This document shows, in pieces, positions 50,487-59,911 of a stretch of 64,000 bases of DNA; position 1 is the first letter of the stretch; every line of letters starts with the position of its first letter. Origin of the DNA: an uncultured Lachnospiraceae bacterium (GTDB taxonomy: Bacteria > Bacillota > Clostridia > Lachnospirales > Lachnospiraceae); contig CATOPL010000002.1 of the NCBI GenBank assembly GCA_951802115.1, positions 248,001 to 312,000 of the forward strand, in the 5' to 3' direction. The position numbers and the translations under genes were made by a program. Below the pieces are notes generated by a model that worked only from the letters and a program-made list of their open reading frames with translations, was not told the DNA's origin and searched no databases.

Positions 50487-51356
50487 TTACTTTTGTGCGG
50501 CCTGAAGGCGGCTTTTTGCAGCTTTCAGTTGTTCAAGGCAGGTGAAGGGAACGGACAGACGGAATTCGATTCCTGTTCCAAGTGCGATATCCGGCTTGCT
50601 GATGCCGTGGAAATCACTTCCTCCGGTCATGATCAGCCCATATCGGTGAGCAAGTGAACGTACAAATGCTTCATCAGTATTGCGATTGAGGACATAGAAG
50701 GTTTCAATTCCCATAAGTCCGGCGTCTTTCAGTCCGCTGATCAGTTGAATGAGCTGCTCTTCGGACAGGGAGTACAGCAGCGGGTGAGCCAGTACCGGAA
50801 TTCCGCCGTGTGTGAGAATCAGCTGGATGGCATCCGCAGGCGTCACTTCAGTTTTGGGAACGAAACAGGGTGCATGTTCGCCCAGGTAGTGATCAAAAGC
50901 GGTTTGTGTGGACTCTGCACAGCCTTTCTCTATGAGCCATGCCGCCATGTGCGCGCGGGTGATAACCGCATCCGGAAAATGGCGGGTGAGTTCTTCCAGG
51001 GAGATGGGAAGACCGGTCTGTCTGCGGATTCGTTCACACATCTGCCGGTTGCGGAGTTTTCTGTAATTTAAAAATTCGTGCAGCTTCTGCTGGAACGTGT
51101 CTGCATGGTAATTCATAAAATAACCAAGGATATGTATATCCCGGTGCAGCCAGCGGGTGGAAAATTCGATGCCGGGTATAACTTCAGGGCCGGTACGCCC
51201 GGCAGCTATTAAGGCCTGATCAATACCGTCCGTGGTATCATGATCTGTGAGAGCAAAAGACGTCAGTCCGGCGTTCCGGGCAAGCATTACAAGTTCTTCC
51301 GGTGTCAGAGAACCGTCGGAAAAACTGGAATGTACATGCAGGTCTAGGGTATTCAT
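50487..51356 (-). CDS. PHP-domain phosphoesterase (YciV/RnaAM-like)
   Basis: The 289-residue protein carries the four PHP metal motifs in order: DLHVHSSFSDG at the N-terminus, LTDHDTTDG, IPGIEFST and later HPLLYS, with GGSDFHG near the C-terminus. PHP enzymes of this subgroup hydrolyse 3',5'-bisnucleotides or act as 5'-3' exoribonucleases on short RNAs. The choice cannot be made from sequence alone. It is convergent with pheA and divergent from the MATE gene (74-base gap). Confidence 0.9.
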   Translation of the reverse strand: MNTLDLHVHSSFSDGSLTPEELVMLARNAGLTSFALTDHDTTDGIDQALIAAGRTGPEVIPGIEFSTRWLHRDIHILGYFMNYHADTFQQKLHEFLNYRKLRNRQMCERIRRQTGLPISLEELTRHFPDAVITRAHMAAWLIEKGCAESTQTAFDHYLGEHAPCFVPKTEVTPADAIQLILTHGGIPVLAHPLLYSLSEEQLIQLISGLKDAGLMGIETFYVLNRNTDEAFVRSLAHRYGLIMTGGSDFHGISKPDIALGTGIEFRLSVPFTCLEQLKAAKSRLQAAQK

Positions 51357-51430
51357 AAATGCCTCCTGGTTTTTTAGTGTGAGATCAGTTTTTCAGACAC
51401 ACGCTATTGTATAGAAAGAGTATAACACAT

Positions 51431-52765
51431 ATGAAGGAATTTTTAAAAATAGTATTTGGTCTGGCATTTCCCATTGCGCTTCAGAACCTGATCAATACCG
51501 GTGTGACGACAGCGGATGTTGTTATGCTGGGAAAGGTTGGGGAGACAGCGCTTTCCAGCGGCTCGCTGGCGGGGCAGGTGCAGTTTGTCATGAGTCTTAT
51601 GATTTTCGGCATGACATCCGGGGCGTCTGTGCTGACTGCGCAGTACTGGGGGAAAAAAGATATAAAAGCCATAGAGAAAATTTTCAGTATGACGCTCTGC
51701 TTTGCGGTATGTGCGGGGATCGTCTTTTTTGTCGCTGCTGAATTTTTTCCGGAACAGATCATGCATATATTTTCCTCAGAGGAAGCGGTGATTCAGGGAG
51801 GGGCGTCCTATCTTCGGATTGTGGCGTTCAGCTATCCCATATCAGCATTTTGTACGGCATATCTGTATATGATGAGGAGTATTGAAAGAGCGAAGATCGG
51901 GACGGCAGTGTTTGCATGTTCTCTGGTCTTAAATGTCGTGATGAATGCGGTTTTGATTTTCGGACTTCTGGGCGCGCCTGCAATGGGTGTGCGCGGCGCT
52001 GCGCTGGCAACTTTTTTGTCCCGTTGTCTGGAGTTTGCGCTGGTGCTTTATTATCTGCTGAAAGTAAACCGCCAGGTTCGGATTCGATGGGAATATTCTT
52101 TTCGCTGGGACAGGCTGTTGCTGAGAGATTTTCTGGTGTTGTCAATCCCGGTCGTGCTGAACGAGACGCTCTGGGGTGCGGGAATGTCTGCCAATGCAGC
52201 GATTCTGGGACAGCTTGGAAGCTCAGCCGCCGCCGCGAATTCCGTTGTCCGCGTGATTCGCGAGCTTGTCATGGTTATGAGTATCGGTCTGTCCGCTGCC
52301 ACCAGCGTTCTGGTGGGGAAAGCGATTGGGGAGAAAAAGCTTAAAATGGCAGAAACATATGCCAGAAGGATGGTATGTCTGAGCATCGGCGTGACGTTCT
52401 GTGCGGGCTTGGCAATGCTTTCTCTTCGACATGTGATCACAAATGCGCTGACCCTGGGACCGGAAGCAAAAGATTACCTGTTATTTATGCTGGTAATATT
52501 GTCTGCATACAGTCTTTGTCAGTCGGTAAGCTGTCCGGTCATTGTCGGAGTGTTAAGGGCAGGAGGAGATACTCGTTTTGGACTGATTCTGGAGGGCGGT
52601 TCTCTCTGGGCAGGTTCCATTCTCATGGGCTGGCTGGGAGCGTTTGTGTTTCATTTGTCCGTAAAAGGCGTATTTATTTTGCTGATGCTGGATGAATTTA
52701 TCAAACTGCCTTTTGCAGTATGGAGATACCGGTCAAAAATCTGGCTGAAGGATGTGACAAGATAA
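51431..52765 (+). CDS. MATE-family efflux transporter
   Basis: The start at 51431 (MKEFLKIVFGLAFPIALQNL) gives 444 residues and 12 predicted membrane helices in two six-helix halves. The first half shows TTADVVMLGKVGETALSSGS and MTSGASVLTAQYWGKKDIKA. The second shows NETLWGAGMSANAAILGQLG and GLSAATSVLVGKAIGEKKLK. These are typical MATE repeats, exporting cationic drugs or metabolites in exchange for Na+ or H+. The ribosome site is weak (GAAAGAG), and the promoter is not clear. The substrate is unknown. Confidence 0.93.
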   Translation: MKEFLKIVFGLAFPIALQNLINTGVTTADVVMLGKVGETALSSGSLAGQVQFVMSLMIFGMTSGASVLTAQYWGKKDIKAIEKIFSMTLCFAVCAGIVFFVAAEFFPEQIMHIFSSEEAVIQGGASYLRIVAFSYPISAFCTAYLYMMRSIERAKIGTAVFACSLVLNVVMNAVLIFGLLGAPAMGVRGAALATFLSRCLEFALVLYYLLKVNRQVRIRWEYSFRWDRLLLRDFLVLSIPVVLNETLWGAGMSANAAILGQLGSSAAAANSVVRVIRELVMVMSIGLSAATSVLVGKAIGEKKLKMAETYARRMVCLSIGVTFCAGLAMLSLRHVITNALTLGPEAKDYLLFMLVILSAYSLCQSVSCPVIVGVLRAGGDTRFGLILEGGSLWAGSILMGWLGAFVFHLSVKGVFILLMLDEFIKLPFAVWRYRSKIWLKDVTR

Positions 52766-52792
52766 AAATATCTGTTTTGCAGCAGAAAAAGA

Positions 52793-52820
52793 TTGACATT
52801 TCGGCAAAAGACGCTATGAT
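52793..52820 (+). promoter_or_regulatory. Promoter of the malic enzyme gene
   Basis: TTGACA (52793-52798), a 16-base spacer, TATGAT (52815-52820), located 44 bases before the start codon. Confidence 0.75.
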
Positions 52821-52863
52821 TTTTTTCAGGCAGACAAGGAACTGAAAATCAGGAGGAAAAATT

Positions 52864-54039
52864 ATGGATTATGCAAAAGAATCATTGAAGCTTCATGGAG
52901 AGTGGAAGGGCAAGATCGAGGTGGTGGCAACCGTACCGGTAGCTACAAAAGACGATCTGTCACTGGCTTATACGCCGGGAGTGGCGCAGCCGTGTCTGGA
53001 AATTCAGAAAGATACAGAGAAAAGTTATGAACTGACGAGACGTCATAATATGTGTCTGGTTGTCACCGACGGGAGCGCGGTGCTGGGGCTGGGAGATATC
53101 GGTCCGGAGGCCGGGATGCCGGTGATGGAAGGGAAGTGTGTTCTTTTTAAAGCCTTCGGCGATGTGGATGCATTCCCGCTGTGTATTAAGAGCAAAGATG
53201 TGGATGAGATTGTCAATACTATTCATTTGATTTCAGGCAGTTTTGCAGGAGTGAATCTGGAGGATATTTCTGCTCCCAGATGTTTTGAGATCGAGAAGAA
53301 ACTGAAAGAGAAATGCGATATTCCCATTTTTCATGATGATCAGCATGGTACGGCGATTATTACGCTGGCAGGTCTGACCAATGCCCTGAAGGTTGTGGGG
53401 AAAAAGAAGGAAGAAGTAAAAGTAGTGGTAAACGGAGCCGGAGCTGCGGCAATATCCATTACCAGACTTCTGCTGACGGCGGGATTTAAGAATATCACAT
53501 TGTGTGACCGGAACGGAGCGATTTATGAAGGTCGTATAAACGGTATGAATCCGGTCAAGGAAGAGATGGCAAAGCTGACGAATCAGGGGAAAAAGCAGGG
53601 GACGCTGGCGGATATGCTGATCGGTGCAGATGTCTTTATCGGAGTGAGTGCACCGAAGATGGTTACGCCGGAGATGGTAAAGACTATGAACAAGGATGCC
53701 GTTATTTTTGCCTGTGCGAATCCGACGCCGGAAATTTTTCCGGAAGAAGCAAAGGCGGGCGGTGCAAGAGTGGTGTCGACCGGAAGAAGCGATTTTCCGA
53801 ATCAGATCAATAATGTACTTGCGTTTCCTGGAATTTTCCGCGGGGCCTTTGATGTGCGCGCCAGAGACATCAATGATGAGATGAAGCTGGCCGCTGCCGA
53901 TGCTCTGGCAGGTCTGATCTCTGATGAAGAGCTGAATGAAGAATATATTATTCCCAGAGCCTTTGATCCGAGAGTCGGAAAGACGGTGGCGGCTGCTGTG
54001 GCGGAGGCGGCCAGAAGGACGGGAGTGGCAAGAATCTGA
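52864..54039 (+). CDS. NAD(P)-dependent malic enzyme, short form
   Basis: The 391-residue enzyme converts malate to pyruvate and CO2 with reduction of NAD(P)+. Landmarks are the active-site tyrosine segment LAYTPGVAQPC, VVTDGSAVLGLGDIG, metal ligands in FHDDQHGTAI and the nucleotide-binding VVNGAGAAAISI. Length matches the short bacterial class without the phosphotransacetylase domain. CAGGAGGAAAAATT precedes the ATG. It is transcribed alone. NAD or NADP preference is not decided. Confidence 0.95.
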   Translation: MDYAKESLKLHGEWKGKIEVVATVPVATKDDLSLAYTPGVAQPCLEIQKDTEKSYELTRRHNMCLVVTDGSAVLGLGDIGPEAGMPVMEGKCVLFKAFGDVDAFPLCIKSKDVDEIVNTIHLISGSFAGVNLEDISAPRCFEIEKKLKEKCDIPIFHDDQHGTAIITLAGLTNALKVVGKKKEEVKVVVNGAGAAAISITRLLLTAGFKNITLCDRNGAIYEGRINGMNPVKEEMAKLTNQGKKQGTLADMLIGADVFIGVSAPKMVTPEMVKTMNKDAVIFACANPTPEIFPEEAKAGGARVVSTGRSDFPNQINNVLAFPGIFRGAFDVRARDINDEMKLAAADALAGLISDEELNEEYIIPRAFDPRVGKTVAAAVAEAARRTGVARI

Positions 54040-54080
54040 CAGCAAAGAGTTTGTGCGATGAGGAAATTGCGAAAAAACAC

Positions 54081-54108
54081 TTGCATTTACGGAAACTTGT
54101 GATATACT
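54081..54108 (+). promoter_or_regulatory. Promoter of the rimP-nusA-infB operon
   Basis: TTGCAT (54081-54086), a 16-base spacer, TATACT (54103-54108), preceding a leader of about 125 bases. Confidence 0.6.
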
Positions 54109-54133
54109 GATAGTAACTTAATAACGTAGAATA

Positions 54134-54167
54134 AAGAAAGGGGTGGGCAAAAGTCCACTCCTTCTTA
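54134..54167 (+). promoter_or_regulatory. Leader hairpin of the rimP operon
   Basis: AAGAAAGGGGTGGG (from 54134) pairs, with a bulge, with TCCACTCCTTCTT (to 54167) around GCAAAAG. A G-rich small stem-loop of this kind often opens nusA operons in Firmicutes. It lies 73 bases before the rimP start and could act in NusA feedback, which is inferred. Confidence 0.5.
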
Positions 54168-54239
54168 TATGTCTGTGTGAAAGGACTGCCAGGCGCTGTT
54201 CTGGCAGAGGCGGACCGGGTAGAAAAGGAGGACCTATAT

Positions 54240-54707
54240 TTGGCAAGACGGGAAAGTTATGAAGAGAAAACGGAAGCGCTTCTGATGCCAATGATGGAGC
54301 AACATCAGTTTGAGCTTGTGGATGTGGAATTCGTCAAAGAAGCGGGTACATGGTTTCTGAGAGCCTACATTGACAAGCCGGGCGGAATCACAATTGACGA
54401 CTGTGAACTGATCAGCCGGGCATTGTCAGAGCAGCTGGATGAAAAAAATTTTATCGAAGAAAGCTATATTCTGGAAGTAAGTTCACCGGGACTCGGAAGG
54501 CCTCTCAAAAAAGAAAAGGATTTTATAAGAAGCCAGGGCGAATCTGTAGAAGTAAAACTGTTTCGTGCGCTTAACAAACAGAAGGAGTTTACAGGAATCC
54601 TGAAAGAGTGGGACAAAGAGACGGTAACGCTTGCTTTCGAAGACGGAGCCGTGCTGAACATTGAAAGGGCAAACATTGCTCTGATTCGTCTGGCATTCGA
54701 TTTTTAA
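54240..54707 (+). CDS. rimP: Ribosome maturation factor RimP
   Basis: A TTG start at 54240 (MARRESYEEKTEALLMPMM), 8 bases after AAAGGAGG, gives 155 residues. Family landmarks are HQFELVDVEFVKEAGTWFLR, YIDKPGGITIDDCELISRAL and the highly conserved LEVSSPGLGRPLK. RimP binds the 30S subunit and helps its late assembly. It is the first gene of the operon, with nusA 17 bases downstream. Confidence 0.95.
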   Translation: MARRESYEEKTEALLMPMMEQHQFELVDVEFVKEAGTWFLRAYIDKPGGITIDDCELISRALSEQLDEKNFIEESYILEVSSPGLGRPLKKEKDFIRSQGESVEVKLFRALNKQKEFTGILKEWDKETVTLAFEDGAVLNIERANIALIRLAFDF

Positions 54708-54724
54708 GGAGGATAAGACAGAAA

Positions 54725-55936
54725 ATGAACACTGAATTAAAGATGGCACTGGACATTCTGGAGAAAGAGAAAGATATCAGTAAGGAAGTCATGTTGGATG
54801 CCATTGAAAATTCCCTGATAACTGCCTGCAAAGGACATTTTGGCAAGGATACAGATAATTTCCGGGTGACGATCGATCGGGAAACATATGATTTTCACGT
54901 TTATGTAGAAAAGACAGTGGTGGAAGAACCGGAAAATGACGTAACGGAGATCGGTCTGGCTGCTGCAAAGCTTATAGACAGTAAATATGAGCCGGGAGAT
55001 ATTGTACAGGAAGAAATAAAGTCAAAAGAATTCGGACGTATCACAACCCAGAATGCAAGAAACGTCATTCTTCAGAAGATTCGTGAAGAAGAGCGGAAAG
55101 TGCTGTACAATCAGTATTACGGGAAAGAGAAAGACGTGGTTACCGGAGTAGTACAGCGTTATATCGGGAAAAATGTAAGTGTAAACCTTGGAAAAGTGGA
55201 TGCCATTCTGAATGAAAATGAGATGGTAAAAGGAGAAGTATTTACACCTACGGAACGTATTAAAGTATATATTCTTGAAGTAAAGGATACGACGAAAGGC
55301 CCCAGAATTCTGGTGTCGAGGACACATCCGGAGCTGGTCAAACGTCTTTTTGAGTCGGAAGTCACGGAAGTGCGGGACGGTACGGTGGAAATAAGAAGCA
55401 TTGCCAGAGAGGCAGGTTCCAGAACCAAGATTGCCGTCTGGTCGAACGATCCGGATGTGGATCCGGTAGGCGCATGTGTCGGAATGAACGGCGCGCGCGT
55501 AAATGCGATCGTGAACGAACTGAAGGGTGAAAAGATTGATATTATTAACTGGAATGAGAATCCGGCCCTTTTGATCGAGAATGCGTTAAGTCCGGCGAAG
55601 GTAGTTGTAGTGCTGGCGGACCCGGAGGATAAGACGGCAAAAGTAGTCGTTCCTGATTATCAGCTTTCTCTTGCGATCGGAAAAGAAGGTCAGAATGCGA
55701 GACTGGCAGCAAGGCTTACTGGCTTTAAGATCGATATTAAAAGTGAAAGTCAGGCAAATGCCATTGAAGATTTTTACGAAGGCTTTTATGATGACGAGGA
55801 TGAGTACGACGAAGAATACCAGGATGCGTATGATGAGGACGGTACTTATTACGAGGAAGCAGCAGATGCATACGAAGCCGAAGAAGAGGACACTGAGGAA
55901 GTCAAAGAGCAGGAAGTGACAGAGTGGGAGCAGTAA
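54725..55936 (+). CDS. nusA: Transcription termination/antitermination factor NusA
   Basis: The 403-residue protein has the N-terminal RNA-polymerase-binding domain (about 1-125), an S1 domain (VVTGVVQRYIGKNVSVNLG) and KH1/KH2 domains with VGACVGMNGARVNAIVNEL and LAIGKEGQNARLAARL. The tail after about residue 345 is a run of Glu, Asp and Tyr (DDEDEYDEEYQDAYDEDG), much more acidic than in Bacillus NusA. Its role is unknown. It binds RNA polymerase and nascent RNA to modulate pausing and termination. The 3' end overlaps ylxR by 13 bases. Confidence 0.96.
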   Translation: MNTELKMALDILEKEKDISKEVMLDAIENSLITACKGHFGKDTDNFRVTIDRETYDFHVYVEKTVVEEPENDVTEIGLAAAKLIDSKYEPGDIVQEEIKSKEFGRITTQNARNVILQKIREEERKVLYNQYYGKEKDVVTGVVQRYIGKNVSVNLGKVDAILNENEMVKGEVFTPTERIKVYILEVKDTTKGPRILVSRTHPELVKRLFESEVTEVRDGTVEIRSIAREAGSRTKIAVWSNDPDVDPVGACVGMNGARVNAIVNELKGEKIDIINWNENPALLIENALSPAKVVVVLADPEDKTAKVVVPDYQLSLAIGKEGQNARLAARLTGFKIDIKSESQANAIEDFYEGFYDDEDEYDEEYQDAYDEDGTYYEEAADAYEAEEEDTEEVKEQEVTEWEQ

Positions 55937-56202
55937 AAAAGATACCGATGCGCAGATGCGTCGGATGCGGCGAGATGAAGGGCAAACGGGAAATGCTGCG
56001 GATTCTGCATACAACAGAGGGTGAAACAGTTCTGGATGTGACAGGCAGAAAGAATGGAAGAGGTGCTTACCTTTGCAGGAGCACGGAATGCTTTCAGAAG
56101 GCAGTAAAGTCCAAAGGCATCGAACGGTCTTTGAAGACTGCAATTTTGGCAGATGTCTATGAGAGTCTGGAAAAGGAGATAGAAAAGTTTGCAGAGAAGT
56201 AA
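55924..56202 (+). CDS. ylxR: YlxR family nucleic-acid-binding protein
   Basis: A GTG start at 55924 inside the nusA tail gives 92 residues. The DUF448 motif MRRCVGCGEMKGKREMLRI at the N-terminus and GRKNGRGAYLC with the RGAY(L/V)C pattern define the family. Members bind RNA; in Bacillus and Clostridium relatives they are reported to modulate RNase P. An internal ATG at 55948 is less likely because it would drop conserved lysines upstream of the motif. It overlaps ylxQ by 14 bases. Confidence 0.92.
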   Translation: MGAVKKIPMRRCVGCGEMKGKREMLRILHTTEGETVLDVTGRKNGRGAYLCRSTECFQKAVKSKGIERSLKTAILADVYESLEKEIEKFAEK

Positions 56203-56524
56203 GGTTCTGTCATATCTTGGACTGGCGACCAGAGCCGGACGGGTGTCGAGCGGAGAATTTTGTGTGGAAAGATCAGTAAGACAGCACAGAGCAAAGATGG
56301 TAATTGTATCAGAAGATGCCTCTGAGGCTTCTAAAAAGAATTTTCGCAACATCTGTACTTACTATAAAGTGCCGCTGTATTTCTTTGGAAGCAGGGAAGA
56401 ACTGGGAGCAGCCTGCGGAAAAGAGACGAGGGTGTCTGCAGCGATAGAAGATGAGGGACTGGCGGATGCGGCAATCCGCGTGATACAGGAATCAGGTATT
56501 GGAGGTAGTAAGTATGTCGAATAA
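56189..56524 (+). CDS. ylxQ: L7Ae-family ribosomal/RNA-binding protein (YlxQ)
   Basis: A TTG start at 56189 behind AAAAGGAG gives 111 residues. [18 protein letters not shown] and [15 protein letters not shown] follow the L7Ae/L30e fold pattern, with [12 protein letters not shown] as the later strand-helix. L7Ae-like proteins bind kink-turn RNA. The gene overlaps infB by 11 bases and sits in its standard operon place between ylxR and infB. Confidence 0.9.
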   Translation: MQRSKVLSYLGLATRAGRVSSGEFCVERSVRQHRAKMVIVSEDASEASKKNFRNICTYYKVPLYFFGSREELGAACGKETRVSAAIEDEGLADAAIRVIQESGIGGSKYVE

Positions 56525-59465
56525 AAATATCCGGGTGTACGAACTCGCGAAACAACTGAACAAAACAAGCAGAGAAGTAATAGCCGTACTGGCAGAGAAA
56601 AATATTGAGGTGACAACACATATGGCAACACTGGAAGAGAATCAGGTATCAATGGTGCGTGCGGAGCTTGGCGGGGCAGAACCGGCAAAGGAAGAAAAAC
56701 AGGCGCCAAAGCAGGAATCTGTGTCTGCACAGACACAGGAACAAAAGCCTGCGCCGAAGAAGAAAAAATTTATCGTTGTGCATAATCCGGAGAACAGTCG
56801 GGATAAAAAAAGTCCGGAGCGCAGAAATCCTGCAAGAAAACCGCAGGGAGACCGTCCGCAGTCACGGCGCGAAGCGGCAAAACCCGGGGTAAAACCGGCT
56901 GCGAAGCCGGCAGCGGCTCCGGAAACAAAGGCAAAACCGGAAGTAAGACCGATCGCTGTGAAAGTGGATCCGAAACCGGCTGTAAAACCGGAAGAAAAAA
57001 TTGAGGGAAAAAGTGAGACAAGGACGGAGAACCAGAGACCGGAAATGCGTACGGAAAACCGGATGCCTGCGCGGACACCGGAAAATACCGGCAGGAACAG
57101 TGGAGACCGTCCGCAGGGGAACCGTCAGGACGGAAGACCCGGAGGAAACCGTTCAGGATACAACCGTACAGACCGTCCGCAGGGGAACCGTCAGGATGGA
57201 AGACCCGGAGGAGACCGTCCGGGTTATAACAGAGGGGACCGTCCGCAGGGGAATCGTCAGGACGGGAGACCCGGAGGAGACCGTCCGGGTTATAACAGAG
57301 GAGATCGTCCGCAGGGGAACCGCCAGGACGGAAGAACGGATCGTCCGGGTTATAACAGGAATAACAACGGAGGAGACCGTCCAAACTATAATCGCGGAGA
57401 CAGACCTGCAGGGAACCGTCAGGATGGAAGGCCCGGAGGATTTAATAACCGCGGACGCGCGGACAGACCTCAGGGAGGACGTCCGGATAACCGCGGCGGA
57501 CAGGGGACAAGAAATACACTTGGACGTCAGATGAATAAGGCGTTTGAGACACCTGTGGAAACGAAACCGGAAAACAGAAGATATGACAACCGCAACCATC
57601 AGAAACAGGAAAAGCAGTATAAGGACGCGGATATTACCAAGCTGAAAAACAAACCGGGAAGATTTATCAGACCGGAGACCAGACCTGCAGCTCCGAAGAA
57701 GGAAAGTCTGGAGCCGAAAAAACTGCCGCTGCCGGAGAGCATCAGCATCTCTGATCTGGCAGAGCGCATGAAAATTCAGCCGTCTGTTATTATCAAAAAG
57801 CTGTTCCTGGAGGGCAAGATGCTGACGGTTAATTCAGAGCTGGATTTTGAATCTGCCGGTGAGATTGCTCTGGAATATAATTTTGATCCGGAACCGGAAG
57901 TAAAAGAGGATGTGATCGGCAAGATGCTGGAAGATCAGGAGGATCCGGAAGATACACTGGTCGAGAGAGCTCCGGTTGTCTGTGTTATGGGTCACGTCGA
58001 CCATGGGAAAACCTCTCTTCTGGACGCAATCCGCCATACAAATGTGACGGATCGGGAAGCGGGCGGCATTACGCAGCATATCGGCGCATATATGGTGTCT
58101 GCAGGAGGAAGAGAAATCACATTTCTTGATACGCCGGGACATGAGGCGTTTACTGCCATGCGTATGCGCGGTGCAAGTTCTACGGATATTGCGATTCTGG
58201 TGGTGGCAGCGGATGACGGTGTAAAACCGCAGACTGTGGAAGCAATTAATCATGCCAGAGCGGCAGAGGTGGAAATCGTGGTGGCGATCAACAAGATTGA
58301 TAAGCCGGGCGCCAATGTGGATAAGGTAAAACAGGAACTGACGGAGTATGGTCTGATCTCTGAGGACTGGGGCGGAAGCACGATCTGCGTGCCGGTATCC
58401 GCAAAGTCCAAAGAAGGTATCAGCGATCTTCTTGATATGGTTCTTCTGACCGCTGATGTGCTGGAGCTGAAAGCGAATCCAAAGCGCCAGGCAAGGGGAC
58501 TTGTGATCGAAGCAGAGCTTGATAAAGGAAAAGGTCCGGTCGCGACAGTGCTGGTGCAAAAAGGCGTTCTCCATGTGGGAGACTTTATCGCGGCGGGCGC
58601 GTCCTACGGAAAAGTCCGTGCGATGATGGATGACAAAGGACGCCGTGTGAAAGAGGCGGGGCCGTCTACACCGGTAGAGATTCTGGGACTGAATGATGTT
58701 CCTATGGCAGGGGAGATCTTCGTCTCTCCGCAGAGCGACAAGGAAGCAAGGAATTTTGCGGAAACCTTTATTAAGGAAAGCCGCGAGAAAATGCTGGAAG
58801 ATACAAAACTTAAAATGTCTCTGGATGATCTGTATTCACAGATTCAGACAGGCAATTTAAAAGAGCTGAATCTGATCATCAAGGCAGATGTGGCAGGTTC
58901 TGTGGAGGCAGTCAAGCAGTCTCTTCTGAAGCTTTCCAATGAAGAAGTAGTTGTTAAATGCATTCACGGAGGTGTCGGAGCCATCAATGAGTCCGATATT
59001 ATCCTCGCCAGTGCGTCCAAGGCAATCATCATCGGTTTCAATGTCAAACCGGATGCAGCGGCAAAAGATACGGCTGACAGGGAGAAAGTGGATCTGCGTC
59101 TGTACCGTGTGATCTATGATGCGATTGCGGATGTGGAACGGGCGATGAAAGGTATGCTTGATCCGATCTTTGAAGAAAAAGTTCTCGGCCATGCAGAGAT
59201 TCGCCAGATATTCAAAGCATCCGGTGTGGGCAATATTGCTGGCTCTTACGTGTTGGACGGCGTTTTCCAGAGAGGGTGTAAGATCCGCATTTCCAGGGAA
59301 GGAAAGCAGATTTATGAAGGAGAGCTTGCTTCTCTGAAGCGTTTCAAAGATGATGTAAAAGAAGTAAAAGCCGGCTATGAATGCGGCCTGGTGTTTGAGA
59401 AATTCAACGAGATTCAGGAGCTGGATATTGTTGAAGCCTATACGATGGTAGAGGTGCCAAGATAG
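56514..59465 (+). CDS. infB: Translation initiation factor IF-2
   Basis: The ATG at 56514 ([17 protein letters not shown]) follows GGAGGTAGTAAGT and gives 983 residues. The N-terminal IF2N helix (about 1-55) is followed by a long Lys/Pro/Arg-rich linker and a tandem-repeat block (about 198-320). A second IF2N-like region ([20 protein letters not shown]) precedes the GTPase domain (G1 [10 protein letters not shown]3 [10 protein letters not shown]4 NKIDKP) and domains II-IV. IF2 brings fMet-tRNA to the 30S subunit. The protein is longer than most owing to the repeats. Its stop is one base from rbfA. Confidence 0.97.
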   Translation: MSNKNIRVYELAKQLNKTSREVIAVLAEKNIEVTTHMATLEENQVSMVRAELGGAEPAKEEKQAPKQESVSAQTQEQKPAPKKKKFIVVHNPENSRDKKSPERRNPARKPQGDRPQSRREAAKPGVKPAAKPAAAPETKAKPEVRPIAVKVDPKPAVKPEEKIEGKSETRTENQRPEMRTENRMPARTPENTGRNSGDRPQGNRQDGRPGGNRSGYNRTDRPQGNRQDGRPGGDRPGYNRGDRPQGNRQDGRPGGDRPGYNRGDRPQGNRQDGRTDRPGYNRNNNGGDRPNYNRGDRPAGNRQDGRPGGFNNRGRADRPQGGRPDNRGGQGTRNTLGRQMNKAFETPVETKPENRRYDNRNHQKQEKQYKDADITKLKNKPGRFIRPETRPAAPKKESLEPKKLPLPESISISDLAERMKIQPSVIIKKLFLEGKMLTVNSELDFESAGEIALEYNFDPEPEVKEDVIGKMLEDQEDPEDTLVERAPVVCVMGHVDHGKTSLLDAIRHTNVTDREAGGITQHIGAYMVSAGGREITFLDTPGHEAFTAMRMRGASSTDIAILVVAADDGVKPQTVEAINHARAAEVEIVVAINKIDKPGANVDKVKQELTEYGLISEDWGGSTICVPVSAKSKEGISDLLDMVLLTADVLELKANPKRQARGLVIEAELDKGKGPVATVLVQKGVLHVGDFIAAGASYGKVRAMMDDKGRRVKEAGPSTPVEILGLNDVPMAGEIFVSPQSDKEARNFAETFIKESREKMLEDTKLKMSLDDLYSQIQTGNLKELNLIIKADVAGSVEAVKQSLLKLSNEEVVVKCIHGGVGAINESDIILASASKAIIIGFNVKPDAAAKDTADREKVDLRLYRVIYDAIADVERAMKGMLDPIFEEKVLGHAEIRQIFKASGVGNIAGSYVLDGVFQRGCKIRISREGKQIYEGELASLKRFKDDVKEVKAGYECGLVFEKFNEIQELDIVEAYTMVEVPR
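57105..57480 (+). repeat. 66-base tandem repeat inside infB
   Basis: Units begin at 57105, 57171, 57237 and 57303 with an exact 66-base period and end in degenerate partial units up to about 57480. Each encodes a 22-residue block of the type [20 protein letters not shown] plus RG. The reading frame is kept throughout. The region is glycine-, arginine- and aspartate-rich and expected to be unstructured. Confidence 0.9.
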
Positions 59466-59466
59466 A

Positions 59467-59832
59467 ATGAGAAAAAACAGTATTAAAAATACCCGTATCA
59501 ATGGGGAAGTCCAGAAGGTCCTGTCAGAGATTATCCGGGGTGAGATCAAAGACCCCCGTATCAGTCCGATGACGTCGGTGGTGCAGGTGTATGTAGCTCC
59601 GGATCTGAAAACCTGCAGGGCGTATATCAGTGTTCTGGGGGATGAAGAGGTTCAGAAAAACACACTGGAAGGGCTACTAAGTGCGGTGGGATATATCCGC
59701 AGGCAGCTTGCGCGGGAGCTGAACCTTCGGAATACTCCGGAGATCACATTTATTCTGGATCAGTCCATTGAATATGGAGTGAATATGTCCAGACTGATTG
59801 ACGAAGTAGTCGGCAGTGAAGAAGACAGTTGA
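59467..59832 (+). CDS. rbfA: 30S ribosome-binding factor RbfA
   Basis: The 121-residue protein has the RbfA single KH-like domain: NTRINGEVQKVLSEIIRGEI, DPRISPMTSVVQVYVAPDLK (the conserved signature) and LGDEEVQ. It ends LNLRNTPEITFILDQSIEYG. It assists maturation of the 16S 5' end in the 30S subunit. The gene follows infB by one base, in the conserved order. Confidence 0.95.
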   Translation: MRKNSIKNTRINGEVQKVLSEIIRGEIKDPRISPMTSVVQVYVAPDLKTCRAYISVLGDEEVQKNTLEGLLSAVGYIRRQLARELNLRNTPEITFILDQSIEYGVNMSRLIDEVVGSEEDS

Positions 59833-59911
59833 AAACGGCATCTGCGTGGACTGATCTGGACGAAAGTGCAGTGTCTGCGCAGATGCGAAGTTTTGATAAA
59901 GGGGGAAGATG

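Noticed and set aside
57105-57480. CRISPR-like array suggested by regular 66-base periodicity
   Set aside because: Units are contiguous without variable spacers, keep the infB frame and encode a protein repeat.
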